From positions 39,881,501 through 39,945,500 of the forward strand of contig JAYKYS010000002.1 in assembly GCA_036924285.1 (NCBI GenBank): a stretch of DNA of 64,000 bases. The letters are read 5' to 3'. The stretch comes from Asterella californica. Its lineage: Eukaryota; Streptophyta; Marchantiopsida; Marchantiales; Aytoniaceae. The position numbers and the translations under genes were made by a program. The notes under the pieces are model-generated. The model was not told the origin of the DNA. It was given only the letters and a program-made list of their open reading frames with translations, and made no database searches. Shown here in pieces: positions 47,981 to 58,952 of this stretch (within the stretch, counting starts at the first letter, position 1; each line of letters starts with the position of its first letter).

Positions 47981-49994
47981 AGTTTTATGGAAATAAGTTT
48001 TACAGTGTTACATTTATAATGAGATCAGTTCAGTAGTTAGTGATTAGTGTAGAAATGTTCAATCCAAAGTGTGCGATTCAATCCTCGGTGAATGTGAAAT
48101 TGTTAATCTCTACATGAACAACTGACTACTGGTTCCAACCCATAGCAGAAATGTACAAATTAAAAAAAAATTAGTGTGGAGACATGAACCTTCCAGTGGT
48201 AAGCGATATCTTAAAATGACTATAAACTATGACCATGAGGTCATAAGTTTTATTTCTATGTCATCTTTTGCTACCTTTGGTGAGCAAAACACTACACTGA
48301 CATGTCTTGTATTATGTTAATGACTTTTTCAAACAAGGAGCATATTAACAACTTATGGCTTAATATTCTTATGATAGCTTCTTTCTCCAGATAGAGCTAC
48401 CATTAATTTTTAACATTATTAAAGTTAAACAGAGTTAATTATACAATGCTTACATTCAGTGTAAGCATTAATATTACGTGAAGAATTAATTGTAAATATC
48501 TTGTTTTACAATTCAGTGTATCTTGTTTTACGATTCAAATGCGTATTTACACTGAATATATTGCGTGAACATTTCACGCAATCGTGATATTACGTTTATA
48601 AAATTTTCAATCATAAACTGGAAACTCTAATTATCATAAACAAGTGAAAAGTACGGATGTGTAAAAATGGTTAAGAGCCTCCTTAGAAGATTTTCAAGTG
48701 ATAGGAAAGTCAAATCTAAATGGTTTCATGCACTTAATTCGAAGCTCTGAATCAACAAGGGCAAATGGACCTTTTATTACGATGGGCTTTTATCTAAATG
48801 GAATTTTTATTATGACTAAATCCCATCTGAACCGTCGATTGGTGTATTTGAAACAAGCCGCACTCAAGAAGAGGAGATAGAGATCTTCTCAGTCAAAGAA
48901 GTTGAGAGGCTAAAAAGGTTCAGCAAGTCTAATTGCACGACATGCTAAGCATTGTTTTTACACCAGTTCAGAGGTTGACCTAGAGGGGACAAACATATCT
49001 AGTTGCAAGACTTTCTACACCACTTCGGAGATGACAGTAGTTGGTATCAGAAAAGATGTAAATAATATATAAAACTTCTATATTAAATAGTTCAAATTAT
49101 ATTTATCTACAAATGTTAGTGATAACTCACCTAGAGTGCGTGAGAAAATCCAAACAGAATCCATAAAACAAGAATGTTGATCCGTGCTTTGCGAGACAGT
49201 CCAGACACAACCCATAAAACAAGAACGTCTATCTATGCTTGCGAAGCTACAAGTGCGAGAGGCAGCTAAGAAACACACTTAATTTGATCCTCACAGAAAA
49301 GTTAAAATAATCAATTAAACTCTTGCATATTCACATCGTCCATCAGAGGTGCTCACGTGCAATCATACCACGGGAAGGGGAGTGTAGCAGCTGCATGCAA
49401 GACAGGAAGAACCATAAACACACAGCACTAAGAGTATCCTTTTAACTGAAAGTTCAGGGAAAATTTGGTAATGGATAGTAGCTCCCCCAGTAGCCTAATA
49501 ATGTTTGGCTAATCTAATAATAAAACAATCAATATTTAATGCCTTCTTTGTTTTAATACGACTGCCATTGAATATAAAATATCTTATAAAGTGACCTTGC
49601 GAGGGGTTCTTTTCTTCCCTTTCCGTCTCCGTCTCACGTCGAGCGGTGAAAGTAGACCTGCAGGAGGACGAAAAGTTTCTCAGTCCAGTATGCAATCTTC
49701 TCGAGCCCCCTAACAAACTTTGTGGAAAGAAACAGCGTTTATCTATTTTTCGTTCCATTTCTAACACGCTCGAAGCTGGGCGAAGTAATTTAAAACTTGT
49801 CGATGCATTGTCCAAAGATAGATTCACCTCACTTGAGTAATATGAAGAAATATTACACAAATAGAGAGATCTGTTTCTACCATTTAGAAGAAGGCGAAAA
49901 CATATAATAATCAGTTTGACAGCAGCATAATCTCTCTCGTCGTAAGACTTCTCTATCGCGAGCCCACAAACACTGGCAAGATCTAGCAAAAGCT
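47981..49994. other. AT-rich intergenic block with palindromes and an exon-like stretch
   Basis: The part at 48445-48600 is listed separately. At 49985-49905 (-) the translation reads LLLDLASVCGLAIEKSYDER and then DYAAVKL, protein-like sequence preceded by CTCTTTGCAG, a good acceptor. It could be a single captured exon of unknown origin; the rest of that 167-codon frame is AT-driven noise. Confidence 0.35.
48445..48600. repeat. Cluster of small hairpins
   Basis: AATGCTTACA (48445-48454) pairs with TGTAAGCATT (48460-48469). ATTGCGTGAA (48560-48569) pairs with TTCACGCAAT (48573-48582) across a CAT spacer. ATTCAGTGTA and TACACTGAAT form a longer-range pair, and ATCTTGTTTTAC.ATTCA is directly repeated. 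Probably a small foldback transposon relic. Confidence 0.7.
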
Positions 49995-50065
49995 GCAAAG
50001 AGCCAACATCGAAGATGAACTATGAGCACATTGCTCATAGTTCATCTTCGATGTTGGCTCTTTGC
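49995..50065. repeat. Perfect 34-bp palindrome with a 3-nt spacer
   Basis: The arm 49995-50028 (GCAAAGAGCCAACATCGAAG...) is exactly complementary to 50032-50065, with spacer CAT at 50029-50031. Absence of any mismatch indicates a recent origin, strong conservation, or an assembly fold-back. The minus-strand acceptor of the exon-like segment above overlaps the left arm. Confidence 0.95.
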
Positions 50066-51223
50066 TCTAGAACGTCTTGTAACCATTAGTACCACTGCAA
50101 ATCGGTCGGAGGAGACCAAGCCAATCCGGAAGTCATGCAATAACGGCCTCCTCCCGACTTACAGTCGGGACTTCTGTTACCCATCCAGAGCTGTGGTCTA
50201 ACGCTCGGACCCATCACTGGTGTCAGCTGCTGCAGGCTAGACATCGACTTGTACCTTCAGACACAGCAACATACTGTGTAAGGCACAAGATCATCTGCCA
50301 GCTTCGCTGAAGCTTCAATGAACGTCAATCTGCGAATAACCAGAGACAAAGCTATATGATTAAAGTTAGGAACTACCCTACGGCAAGCATGCGGGATTCA
50401 TCACGCAAGCGGGGGATTACAGAGGACATGTGAGACTGCAAATGCGTTCACTCTCCAGGTGCAGTAGTATGCAGAGAAGAACGAGATCTGATTGTCTACA
50501 CGCTGAACAGCTTGTGAGGAGCATAAACAACACAGATTACAAAGAACTCCACTCATTGTTCGACACCGCACAGAAGGCACCAGTTGAGAGTGAATCTGCA
50601 GCAGGGTGGAAGGGTAAATTATACCCTTCAACCGAAGGTGTATTCTAACGGTTTGGAGGCAACTGGTTACAATCAAAGACACACTCAGGATGAATTCCAT
50701 CCACATGTTCGGTTGCCGAAAGACTTTCCACATACAGGTGACAAACGGCTGCGTTAACTATAAAAACTGGAAACTGGCTGTACGTGCATCACGAGAACCA
50801 CTACTACTTTCATAGCTTTTCCAGACTATGATAGAGCTAACGAATATGTCACGAACCAACGTGTCGCTATCTTACTGCCCATTCCGTGCAAGAGAAGACC
50901 CTACTTTTCATAACTGCTTGCACCTGGAGACCATAATCGCACTCGAAACCCAGGTCAGGATTTTCAACCCTTCTTGGGGCGAGTGTTATCCCGAGCTCCA
51001 CTTCTTCAGCACTACTCACCCGCGAGAGTTTCTGCCCACCATCTTCAGGAAACCTCCCCAGTTCTGGGTCTAGACTCTTCGGACAGAGTCCAGCAGCAGA
51101 CAACAAGCTTCGACCTCAGCCAAAGAAGGTGACGATGTGCTGGAACGGCAAATATGTACCAGGATAAGCTTCGGCGTTGAAATAACTGCATACACTTCCG
51201 TTCAAGAGAGAACACCCTGTACA
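50066..51223. other. 3' flank of the PPR gene
   Basis: Downstream of the PPR stop on the minus strand; likely 3' UTR near 51223 and then intergenic sequence. Frames on both strands here (50401-51106) carry no domain. Confidence 0.4.
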
Positions 51224-53512
51224 TCAACTTTTGACGGGCGCAGTTTCAGTGCTCGCTTGATCGGCTAAGAAGTTCTTGAATACCAGCTCACGAGCCACCG
51301 TTTCCGTGGGAACCTTAAATGTTTGGTCCCAAATTCTTTGCCTCCTCAGTTTCTTGACAAGGGCTTCTGCCTCCTCCACCCTGCCAACTTTCCTCAGTGC
51401 GGCACTAAGATCAAGCAGAGATGTCCTCAATGGCTTGAGTCCATCGTTCTCCATCATAGTGAAAACCTCCTTGGCGAGGTCCACATGCCCGTCCTTGGCA
51501 TAGTGATGAATGAGTGTGGCATAGGTAACTTGAGTTGGTTGACAGCCCAACTCCGGCATCTGCTTCAGCATCTCAAAAGCTTCAGTCACCTTTCCTGATT
51601 TCACCATGCTGTAGATCATGACAGAGTAGGTGCGGGAGTTAGCAGCGCACCCAGCCTGCTGCATCTCCTCGAACATTTCTCTCGCCTGCTCGTGAGTGCC
51701 ATGCTTGGCTAACAGGTGAATCAGACTTGTATACGTGATTGTGTCAGGTTTACAGCCCGAATCTTTCATACGCTGAAAGAGCTGCAGTGCCCCATCAATG
51801 GACTTTGCCCTGCCATAGCATGTGATTAGAGAGGTGAAAATCTGGGTGTTTATCTGGACGCCCTGCTCGTGCATTTCCTTCAAAACTCTTTCTATTGCGT
51901 CGCTATTTCTTGACCTTCCAAGTTTGTTAATTATCATGCTGTAACTGTACTCATTGTGCTCAAACCCCGGCTGTCGCTTGGCCCAGTCGAAAAATATTAA
52001 CGAAGTTTCGGGATTCTTGAGCCTCTGCAGAACTTGAACCACAAACTGAGAGTATATCCTGGGCCTGATTTTCTCTAATCTCTCTTCAACTAACAGCTGG
52101 TCTCCACTCTGCATCATCTTAACTAGACTACTCGGATTTATGAGACGTCCAGGAGTCACAGCATTGCAATTGTAATCGAACTCGGGAACAGCCGGAGCTC
52201 CAGTTTTATCTTCGGTGCTTGCATCACCAAGCTTTTCACCAAGAGGTCCCTCAGGGGAGTTGCCATCCGGCAGAGGTATCTGTAGTGCATTGTAAACGTT
52301 CTCCGCTATATCAACTCCAGTGGCCTTCAACATACTGAAATACTTCAATGCTGTCTCCCTGTTGCCAGCCTCGGCGTGCATGATGATAAGCGTATTATAA
52401 GTGCCATAGTTCGGCCTGCAACCCAACTCCGAAAGCTTGTCAAAGAGATCGGACGCAGATTCTGGTTGACCAGCAGCCCCAAAAGCGTGAATCAAGACGT
52501 TGTAGGTTCCGATATTCGGAGGACATCCATCCTGTAGCATCTGTCTAAACATTTCAGATGCAGCTTCGATCCTTCCATGCTTGACCAGCACATCTATGAG
52601 CCTGGTGTATGTTACGACAGTGGCTCGACACTTGTTCTCTTTCATTAGACTCCACAAGTCAAGTGATGTTTCTACGTCATCAGAAAACCACTTCAAAGCG
52701 TTGTTGTAGGGCCATGCGCTGGCTCTGAGTCCATCCTTTACAAGCAGCTTCATCACCTGTTTTATTAGCTCCAAGTTCTTAGAACGTCCCAGGCAATCCA
52801 GAAGAGTAATGTACGCGCGTAAGCTAAGTTGCATTTTCGCTTTCTCTCGTGCCCACATGAAGAAGTTCCAAGCCAGATGCTCGTCCTTGGAGATCCGCAG
52901 AATGATCAACTGAACAAGATAAGGAGAGATTACCACATTAGCTTCCTCCAATTCCTTCACTGTATCAGGGCCCCATTCCTGCTTTTCTAATATACCGCAC
53001 ACTGACTTTACCAATTCGCTTGTAGGGTTTACGAGCCTCGGGAGAGGTAAGTCACCTGGTGTGAGATGATTGGTACTCTCAGGCTCGTTCGAAGTGGAAT
53101 CTACTTCCTCAAAAGTAGAGAAACCCTGAGACCTTCTCCCGGATGTATCCTGCAACTCGTCCAGGAATTTAGCAGCTATGCTCTTCGTAGGAATTAAACC
53201 TGCTGCTCGTGCAGAAGATGCTGCTCGACTGAATTGACGACAATGCCTAAAATCACCGTGGGCTGAAGAGGAGGACGAGGCGACATCTTCCGCCACTACT
53301 CTCAGGTGGTCCTTTGCGGTTGGAACTGAAGTCCCAACGCTCCTTGCACGCCCGACATCAGCCAGAAGGTTGTCCCCGCCGAGTTCTCTCCTGAAGTCAT
53401 CAAGGCCCCAATGCTCCGACTGAATTCCGCTTCTACCGCAGATCAATCGAGAGCGATCGAGCGCTCTCTTGCACAACGATGCGTTCGATCGGCCTGCAAG
53501 TCTGGCCGCCAT
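51224..53512 (-). CDS. P-class pentatricopeptide repeat protein, organelle-targeted
   Basis: Intronless, 762 residues, ATG at 53512-53510, TGA at 51226-51224. Residues 1 to about 110 are rich in Arg, Ser and Ala with few acidic residues at the start, typical of a plastid or mitochondrial transit peptide. Two PPR blocks follow, at about 232-410 and 520-725, with canonical motifs such as TYTRLIDVLVKHGRIEAASE, TYNVLIHAFGAAGQPESASD, TYTSLIHLLAKHGTHEQARE and TYATLIHHYAKDGHVDLAKE. Each block is preceded by a similar module (RLVNPTSELVK at 159; RLINPSSLVK at 456; then a FF.WA block and LGRS+N), so the protein is an internal duplication. There is no E/DYW tail, making it P class: expected to bind organellar RNA and affect stability, processing or translation. 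The target cannot be predicted here. The frame is intact. Confidence 0.96.
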   Translation of the reverse strand: MAARLAGRSNASLCKRALDRSRLICGRSGIQSEHWGLDDFRRELGGDNLLADVGRARSVGTSVPTAKDHLRVVAEDVASSSSSAHGDFRHCRQFSRAASSARAAGLIPTKSIAAKFLDELQDTSGRRSQGFSTFEEVDSTSNEPESTNHLTPGDLPLPRLVNPTSELVKSVCGILEKQEWGPDTVKELEEANVVISPYLVQLIILRISKDEHLAWNFFMWAREKAKMQLSLRAYITLLDCLGRSKNLELIKQVMKLLVKDGLRASAWPYNNALKWFSDDVETSLDLWSLMKENKCRATVVTYTRLIDVLVKHGRIEAASEMFRQMLQDGCPPNIGTYNVLIHAFGAAGQPESASDLFDKLSELGCRPNYGTYNTLIIMHAEAGNRETALKYFSMLKATGVDIAENVYNALQIPLPDGNSPEGPLGEKLGDASTEDKTGAPAVPEFDYNCNAVTPGRLINPSSLVKMMQSGDQLLVEERLEKIRPRIYSQFVVQVLQRLKNPETSLIFFDWAKRQPGFEHNEYSYSMIINKLGRSRNSDAIERVLKEMHEQGVQINTQIFTSLITCYGRAKSIDGALQLFQRMKDSGCKPDTITYTSLIHLLAKHGTHEQAREMFEEMQQAGCAANSRTYSVMIYSMVKSGKVTEAFEMLKQMPELGCQPTQVTYATLIHHYAKDGHVDLAKEVFTMMENDGLKPLRTSLLDLSAALRKVGRVEEAEALVKKLRRQRIWDQTFKVPTETVARELVFKNFLADQASTETAPVKS

Positions 53513-54819
53513 AGATGCTAATCACACTACCCCCTCACAGCGGCAGCCTACGCATTACACCAAAAGACTGAAAGCCGCATATTTGATCCGGCGATCAAGA
53601 ATCGCGGAACACTGTCACGACCTTGGAGGATCTGCTGTTGCTGAACTGACAAGCATCCGGCGAAGAATTTGAGAATTAATTCCAAATCAACTGACTTCAA
53701 TCTCAAAGTGGATCCCGTCTGCTACTGCTTCTCACCTTCAGGCTCCGGCCAGATGACCCCGAAAATTGTCTAAAGCGGGCCTACATAATGTACCTCACGC
53801 CCCACTTCATTAAGCCCTGATGACCACTACCGTGGTTTCAGTATCAAAGTCTCAGCCAAGAAACCCCAGCACCTTAAACCCTAGCCTGACTGGGCCACGA
53901 AAAGGTATGGCCAAGTCACGTAGCATGTCGAAATAGCGTATTTGCAGGAGGTTTCACGCAGTCTTCTGCTACGGCAGGTCTGTCGCAGTCAACATCACGC
54001 TCTGCCGCTACTCCTCTTCGAGTGCAGTCCAGTTGGTGCCCGAGGGAAGTTGAACGCCTGGGCAGTTTTGCTAACTACGGTACACAGCGCAGAGACTGGT
54101 CATGGAACAAGTGGCGAGTGGTTGGCTTGGCCGGCTTTGAGTACTTCTAGAAGCTTTTAGGGTTGATTTGAAAGGTTTTCAAGCTTGGGCCTCCACGCTG
54201 ACAGTTTCTTTCACAAGATGAACTCTGAAGTTCCCAGACTTTCGCGAGTCTCAACATCAGAAACCAGAACCAGACCTGCCTTGGTGGAGATGTATGTGCT
54301 CTTCTAAGATAGAACGTCGCTTTCAGCAGTGAGGATCATTTTACTGGATACTGAAACAAATGCCAACTTGAAAAGCAGAAAAGTAATTCATGCACCACGG
54401 TGTTCACAACTGTAGCACAAAGGTGGGAACAGGGTCGCGAATGTGTGATTTGTATTCAACCTCCAAATCTCAATACATCTATTCGCTTGATGTATGAAAC
54501 CGAAACCAGGCTCATTCGGCGAATTTGTCAATGCTTTGTGGACTCAAATCTATTGTTACAGTCTGCTCCTTGACAGAAAATAACCTAATCTCTTGCTATC
54601 TGAGTCGCTGGGCAATTGCGTTCCATGTTCGAAGCACACAAAAAGGTTGCGGCAGCCTAAACTGAGGTAAACACCAACTTCCAACTACCCAAACTCTTGA
54701 TCCATAAAAAGTTGTCCATTGACCCTCACTTCTGTTCTTCGATTAAGCGCCCCGAATTCGGCAGCTACAACGAAGATAAATCACTATACACGTTGTACAA
54801 GCTACTTGTTTAACAGTAT
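53513..54819. promoter_or_regulatory. Space between the PPR start and the G-patch gene end
   Basis: Holds the PPR promoter (53513 onward, as read on the minus strand) and the 3' UTR of the G-patch gene (below 54819). AAACCCTAG near 53875-53883 is the telobox-like motif common upstream of plant housekeeping genes. Overlapping plus-strand frames (53469-54160) are not credible genes. Confidence 0.4.
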
Positions 54820-57800
54820 CTAAGACTGGTCATCGCTGTCGTCTTCAAACGTTGAATGTCTTGCTTGAACTTTTGGTTTCTTCGTGGCTACTCCGAAAGA
54901 CATCTGTGTACGGTCGAAAGGGTTACAACCTGATTTGCTAGAAAGCTCAAACTAGTAAGAAAATCGTCTAAAAGCCCGTCAACCTTTACACACGCGGAAG
55001 AGGTGAGCAGATTTCGTAACTTGATGTAGAGGTATATACATGTTAGTACGTGAGTATAGCAGAACGAATCAGACTACGCGGACGCTCTTAAGAGGAGCCC
55101 TAATCCTCGAGAGCCTAACGATGTGTGAGTAGCAAAGGGATATGTGAATGTGTAGTAGAATAGTGTGTGTTCTATATGTATATAGAACTAGCAAAATTGG
55201 CAACGCAAATACAGAACAAACTCGAAATTTACTCCTCTCTCCACCGGAACACTGAAACCCTCTCCTGTAAGGATAGAACGCAAACCTTCGCAGGGGCAGC
55301 TCGAGAACCGAAGCCAAATTTCAGAGTAGTCCGTTGCTCTTGAGAAGCCACAGGAGCTGGAGCACTGGTGGTAGCGCTTGCAGTTGCCTTCGATTGTGAC
55401 GAACCTTGCTGCTTATGCTGCTGCTGCCTCTGAGCTTCGGCTCTAAATACTAGGTTAAGCATTGCACTAAGTGTAACATCACGACTACGTAAGTGAGCAA
55501 TACGTGATTACGAACCTACACAAACTGCCGATAGCAACCCTGGCTAACCACATGGGTGCTTAAGGCACATCCCATATTCGAAACATCCCTAGAGGATACA
55601 CCTTGTCTCTGTCAACCTATTCCGCTTATTTACGAGTACTCAGAACCCCATGTCACCTAGCAAGCTAGCCACATATACTACCGCAAGCCAAGAGCTGACA
55701 ACTGGTCTAGACAAAATGACGGCTATTGCAGAAAAGGAAACTCTGTACACGCGTATGGAGGCAGTTCAATGAAAAACCACGAAGACAACTTGGTAAACCA
55801 CGAACACAAACATAAAGCATTTGCAAAACAGGATACAACTGAGAGAACTTAGCCATCTCTTTTTCTTCTCGCAATTGCTCCCTCTTCTGTCGCTCATCCC
55901 GGCTTCGACTCGCTTGGAGTTCCTTCATCTCCTTAAAACGCTGCGGTTAAAACGAAACTGTACAAATCAGATCTCTATCGATGAAGAAAGCAAAACCTTT
56001 CGAAACATCACCCACGGCCTCGGATATACTACGAATATCACTTTGTTTTATGTGGTCTTAAATCAAGAGCACAAAAAGGACCTCAACATACCTCAGAAGT
56101 CATTTCATCCACATACAAAAGAAGCTGGAAAACTAACTGGACCAGAACTCCTTTATTGACTGTCAGCCAGTTGGTGACAACTTTCAGCTGTCACATGAAA
56201 AGATATTCCCTAAGCGCGAAACACACTGGATAAACCAAAGTAAACAAGATGATTCCGACGGACTTTTCTGATTCATAGTTCGGTGCGTTCTTCGGTACCA
56301 CAGAAATATAATCCACAGGAACCAACGTTCACGTTTGTCATTGTCAAAACAGACACTGCGTAGAACACACACGCCAGCCCTTGCTGGAGAAACACAGACG
56401 GACTGAACGACCGACTACTCATCCAAGACTGGCACAAAAAGCGAAATAATATACCTTCTTGTGGTTATGATCGTATGAGCTTAGGTGGGTCTCGAACTCC
56501 ACTGCCAGCTTGTACTGCTTGTTGCAGAGTTCACAGTAAAACACCTTTCGTATCTCCTTCACTTCAGTTTGAATTTTCTGCTCACGTTCTGCCTCCACCT
56601 GAACGTTCATCATACGCATGGGCCAGCCGGGGGCCCCCGCCAGGATAATAAAACCCGCACCAAAACGAGCACTGAAGCCCCAAAAAGGCTCCTCTCTTCA
56701 TGGTCACATATCTCTCCATCACGAATCATACAATCTCATAACCTACAGCTCTCTGCTCCTCAATGAAAATCAGCAACGTAAGGATGGACAATTAGACCTG
56801 GCAACCCTGAATTCCAAGCAATTCTCAATATATTAACACGCATTTCTACAGTTCGAAGTACTCCATTACTTCACAAAATCTCATAAGAATACACACCTCT
56901 CGCTTCTTCGCAAGTTCTTCCGTCGTCTCCAGTTCAACCTCCAGTTTTTTACGATGTACATTCTCTTCTGCTGTATAGAAGTCGTCTTGCTCTTGCTTTC
57001 CCAATCCTAATTTGGGATCCCGAGTGCCAGCCTTTATCGGCTCAGTGATTCCTGGCGACAAAACCTCAAAGATGAAAATGATGGACAGACAGTATTAAGA
57101 TCTAATCTTTAAGAAAGCCACGGATTATATATCTCCAGGAACTCTACTCAAAACCGATTATGGGAAAAGGTTATGCCAAGACCAGTGTAAAGCAAGCATT
57201 CGCATCCAACCTTCGACTACAACAGAGATGGCTTCAACATGCAGAGTACAAGCAAAACCTAAACCAACGGGGCGACAGAACTCAGAATTACCTTGTTCAT
57301 CTTTACCAAGACCTTTACCCTTCCATCCCATCTTCTGCAACAACCGGAAACCTACGTTGGACGATGAGAGCTGCGTGTCAATAGACGCCTGCTCCATATT
57401 GTCTGTATTCAAATTCTCCGTCGGCCTATGCGAGATGGGGAGGAAGAAATCCTCTCCCAAGTCCTCTGCAAGGGAATCTTCATATGCCTGTTCCATGAGG
57501 TGAAGCACGAGATTAGAACTCCACCAGAAACTTCAATGTGCACTATAGACGCCTCCTGTTCCAAATGCAGCAGCTTGAGCACGAGGCTCCTTATAGAATG
57601 TTAACGGTACACAAATACTGGCCAAATTCATGAATTTCAAACCCCGAGTAGCTTTCTAATGACCCCAAACACGCAAGAAAGCTAGTGACATCTGAATATA
57701 TCAAAGAGCAAAACTGAAGTTTGTGAGCGATTCCCATTGAAGTGGCCAAATTCGCAAGAAATTTGCAGTAATGAGAATGTCAAACTCCAGTATATCTTGA

Positions 57801-58036
57801 AACACGGACCCTGGAAATGAAGGTGAAAGTTTTCCGAGTCCGACAGGAAAAAGCCAGATCAAATATTGAGATCCAGATACTTCGACCCATCTCAACTTAC
57901 TGCAAGAATTGCAAAAGATGACCGATAAACACAAACGAGAAGATATGCAGCCGAAAGGCACCTGTTCACGCTCTCGCTGACGCTTCTCTTGTGCATACTG
58001 CGCATAGTCGCTGCCCTGACGTCTTCCAAAATCCAT
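54820..58036 (-). CDS. G-patch and C2H2 zinc-finger protein (seven exons)
   Basis: Exons deduced from splice sites and frame: 58036-57962, 57487-57292, 57051-56897, 56598-56455, 55940-55837, 55442-55286, 54903-54820; 304 residues. All introns are GT-AG and the phases agree at every junction. Residues 1-25 (MDFGRRQGSDYAQYAQEKRQ) are a basic start. The G-patch is at about 69-115 (GFRLLQKMGWKGKGLGKDEQ). A C2H2 finger of the U1/matrin type is at 164-186 (YCELCNKQYK, H180, H186). A charged coiled region (REEKEMAKF) follows, then a Gln/Ala/Ser-rich segment with TLKFGFG, and an acidic tail ending EDDSDDQS. This is the plant G-patch/zinc-finger family related to animal GPATCH8/ZNF804. G-patch proteins activate DEAH helicases, so a nuclear pre-mRNA-processing role is likely. 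The last exon is the least certain; its acceptor could lie a few codons upstream. Confidence 0.88.
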
Positions 58037-58125
58037 CGGTCGCTCGCTGGGAAAACACAGGAGAAAACGAGGACGACAGCACTACAACATAAGAACCTTC
58101 AATATCAAATTCGCGAAGGGAGCCC

Positions 58126-58165
58126 TTCTCTCTCTCTCTCTCTCTCGCTCTCGCTCTCTCTCTTT
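58126..58165 (-). repeat. (GA)n microsatellite in the G-patch gene leader
   Basis: Mostly uninterrupted CT dinucleotides on the plus strand with two CG breaks; 90-130 bp upstream of the ATG. Confidence 0.9.
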
Positions 58166-58453
58166 CTTTTCTAAGTGATTCGCCGGGTGAGTCAATCCAG
58201 CGTCCGAGTGGGCGATTAGGCGGATACGACAGTACAAATTCTCGTTACACACCTCGTGCTCCCTCTCCTCTTCTCTACCCTTCTTCTGTACAAGTATTAT
58301 TATAGCATAACCAATTCGGCCGATTCGGCCGTGCCGACTCTGCAGGAGAAAGTCTTGTTCCTGATATAACTAATTGCACAAACTAAATATGCATCTTTGC
58401 ATATTTGACCTACTTCTCATAAGGAATACAAATTTATGAGGACGACACGTCCA

Positions 58454-58525
58454 TCCGTAAGCAAGCATCAAGGGGGGAACACGCGACACAATGAATAGCA
58501 AACGGATCCGTAAGCAAGCATCAAG
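58454..58525 (-). repeat. R2 fragment (copy D) flanked by a direct repeat
   Basis: CGCGACACAATGAATAGCAA followed by ACGGAT is the inner end of repeat R2 in the orientation of copy C. CCGTAAGCAAGCATCAAG occurs at about 58455 and again at about 58507, on either side of it, as if R2 sequence had been inserted into a duplicated host site. Confidence 0.6.
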
Positions 58526-58952
58526 TACCTTTGTACGTACTCGCCTTGTCTCCCTCTTTATGCTCGCGGCTGTCCGTGATTTATGTCTGCTGCTATCATA
58601 GATGACGAGTTCCCCACCCGCTCTGACAATTGCTGGAGACATGAGAGAGAAGAGTGAGTTGAAGGTGTTCGTTGTTCCCTCCATAATTCTACTTTCGACA
58701 TGTTGAACGTGAAATCAACAGTTATTAACTTGGTCAGCCCATGCGCCATACTTCTTACTTAGTCGTGCCCCTCACTTTCCTTACTGTCTTGGTCGGGCCC
58801 ATGACTGGTAGTAGACAGTTTACGACTGCCATGTCAGCTACTGTTGATAACATGGAGTACTTGGGGTGACGTGGATGTCCGATGTGTCTCACGACTGGTA
58901 ATATTTGGCGTTTCAGTACATTTTGACGCGAAATAATGAAAGAGCGAGACAG

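Larger units (their letters stand above)
58037..58952. promoter_or_regulatory. Divergent promoter region of the G-patch and RPA-like genes
   Basis: The two genes are head to head. At 58126-58165 a (CT)n run, (GA)n on the minus strand, lies in the probable G-patch leader, a frequent feature of plant core promoters. The region is partly invaded by a fragment of repeat R2. Confidence 0.5.

Noticed and set aside
48468..48477. TAATATTAC, the nonanucleotide of geminivirus origins, next to a hairpin
   Set aside because: The nonamer lies outside the hairpin loop, no Rep gene or iterons are near, and an AT-only-rich 9-mer is expected by chance in an AT-rich window of this size.
49042..49051. A second TGGTATCAGA primer-binding-site-like motif
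   Set aside because: No LTR with TG...CA ends could be paired around it, and no gag or pol sequence follows.
51276..51598. Plus-strand frames at the PPR C-terminus
   Set aside because: Shadows of the PPR gene on the opposite strand.
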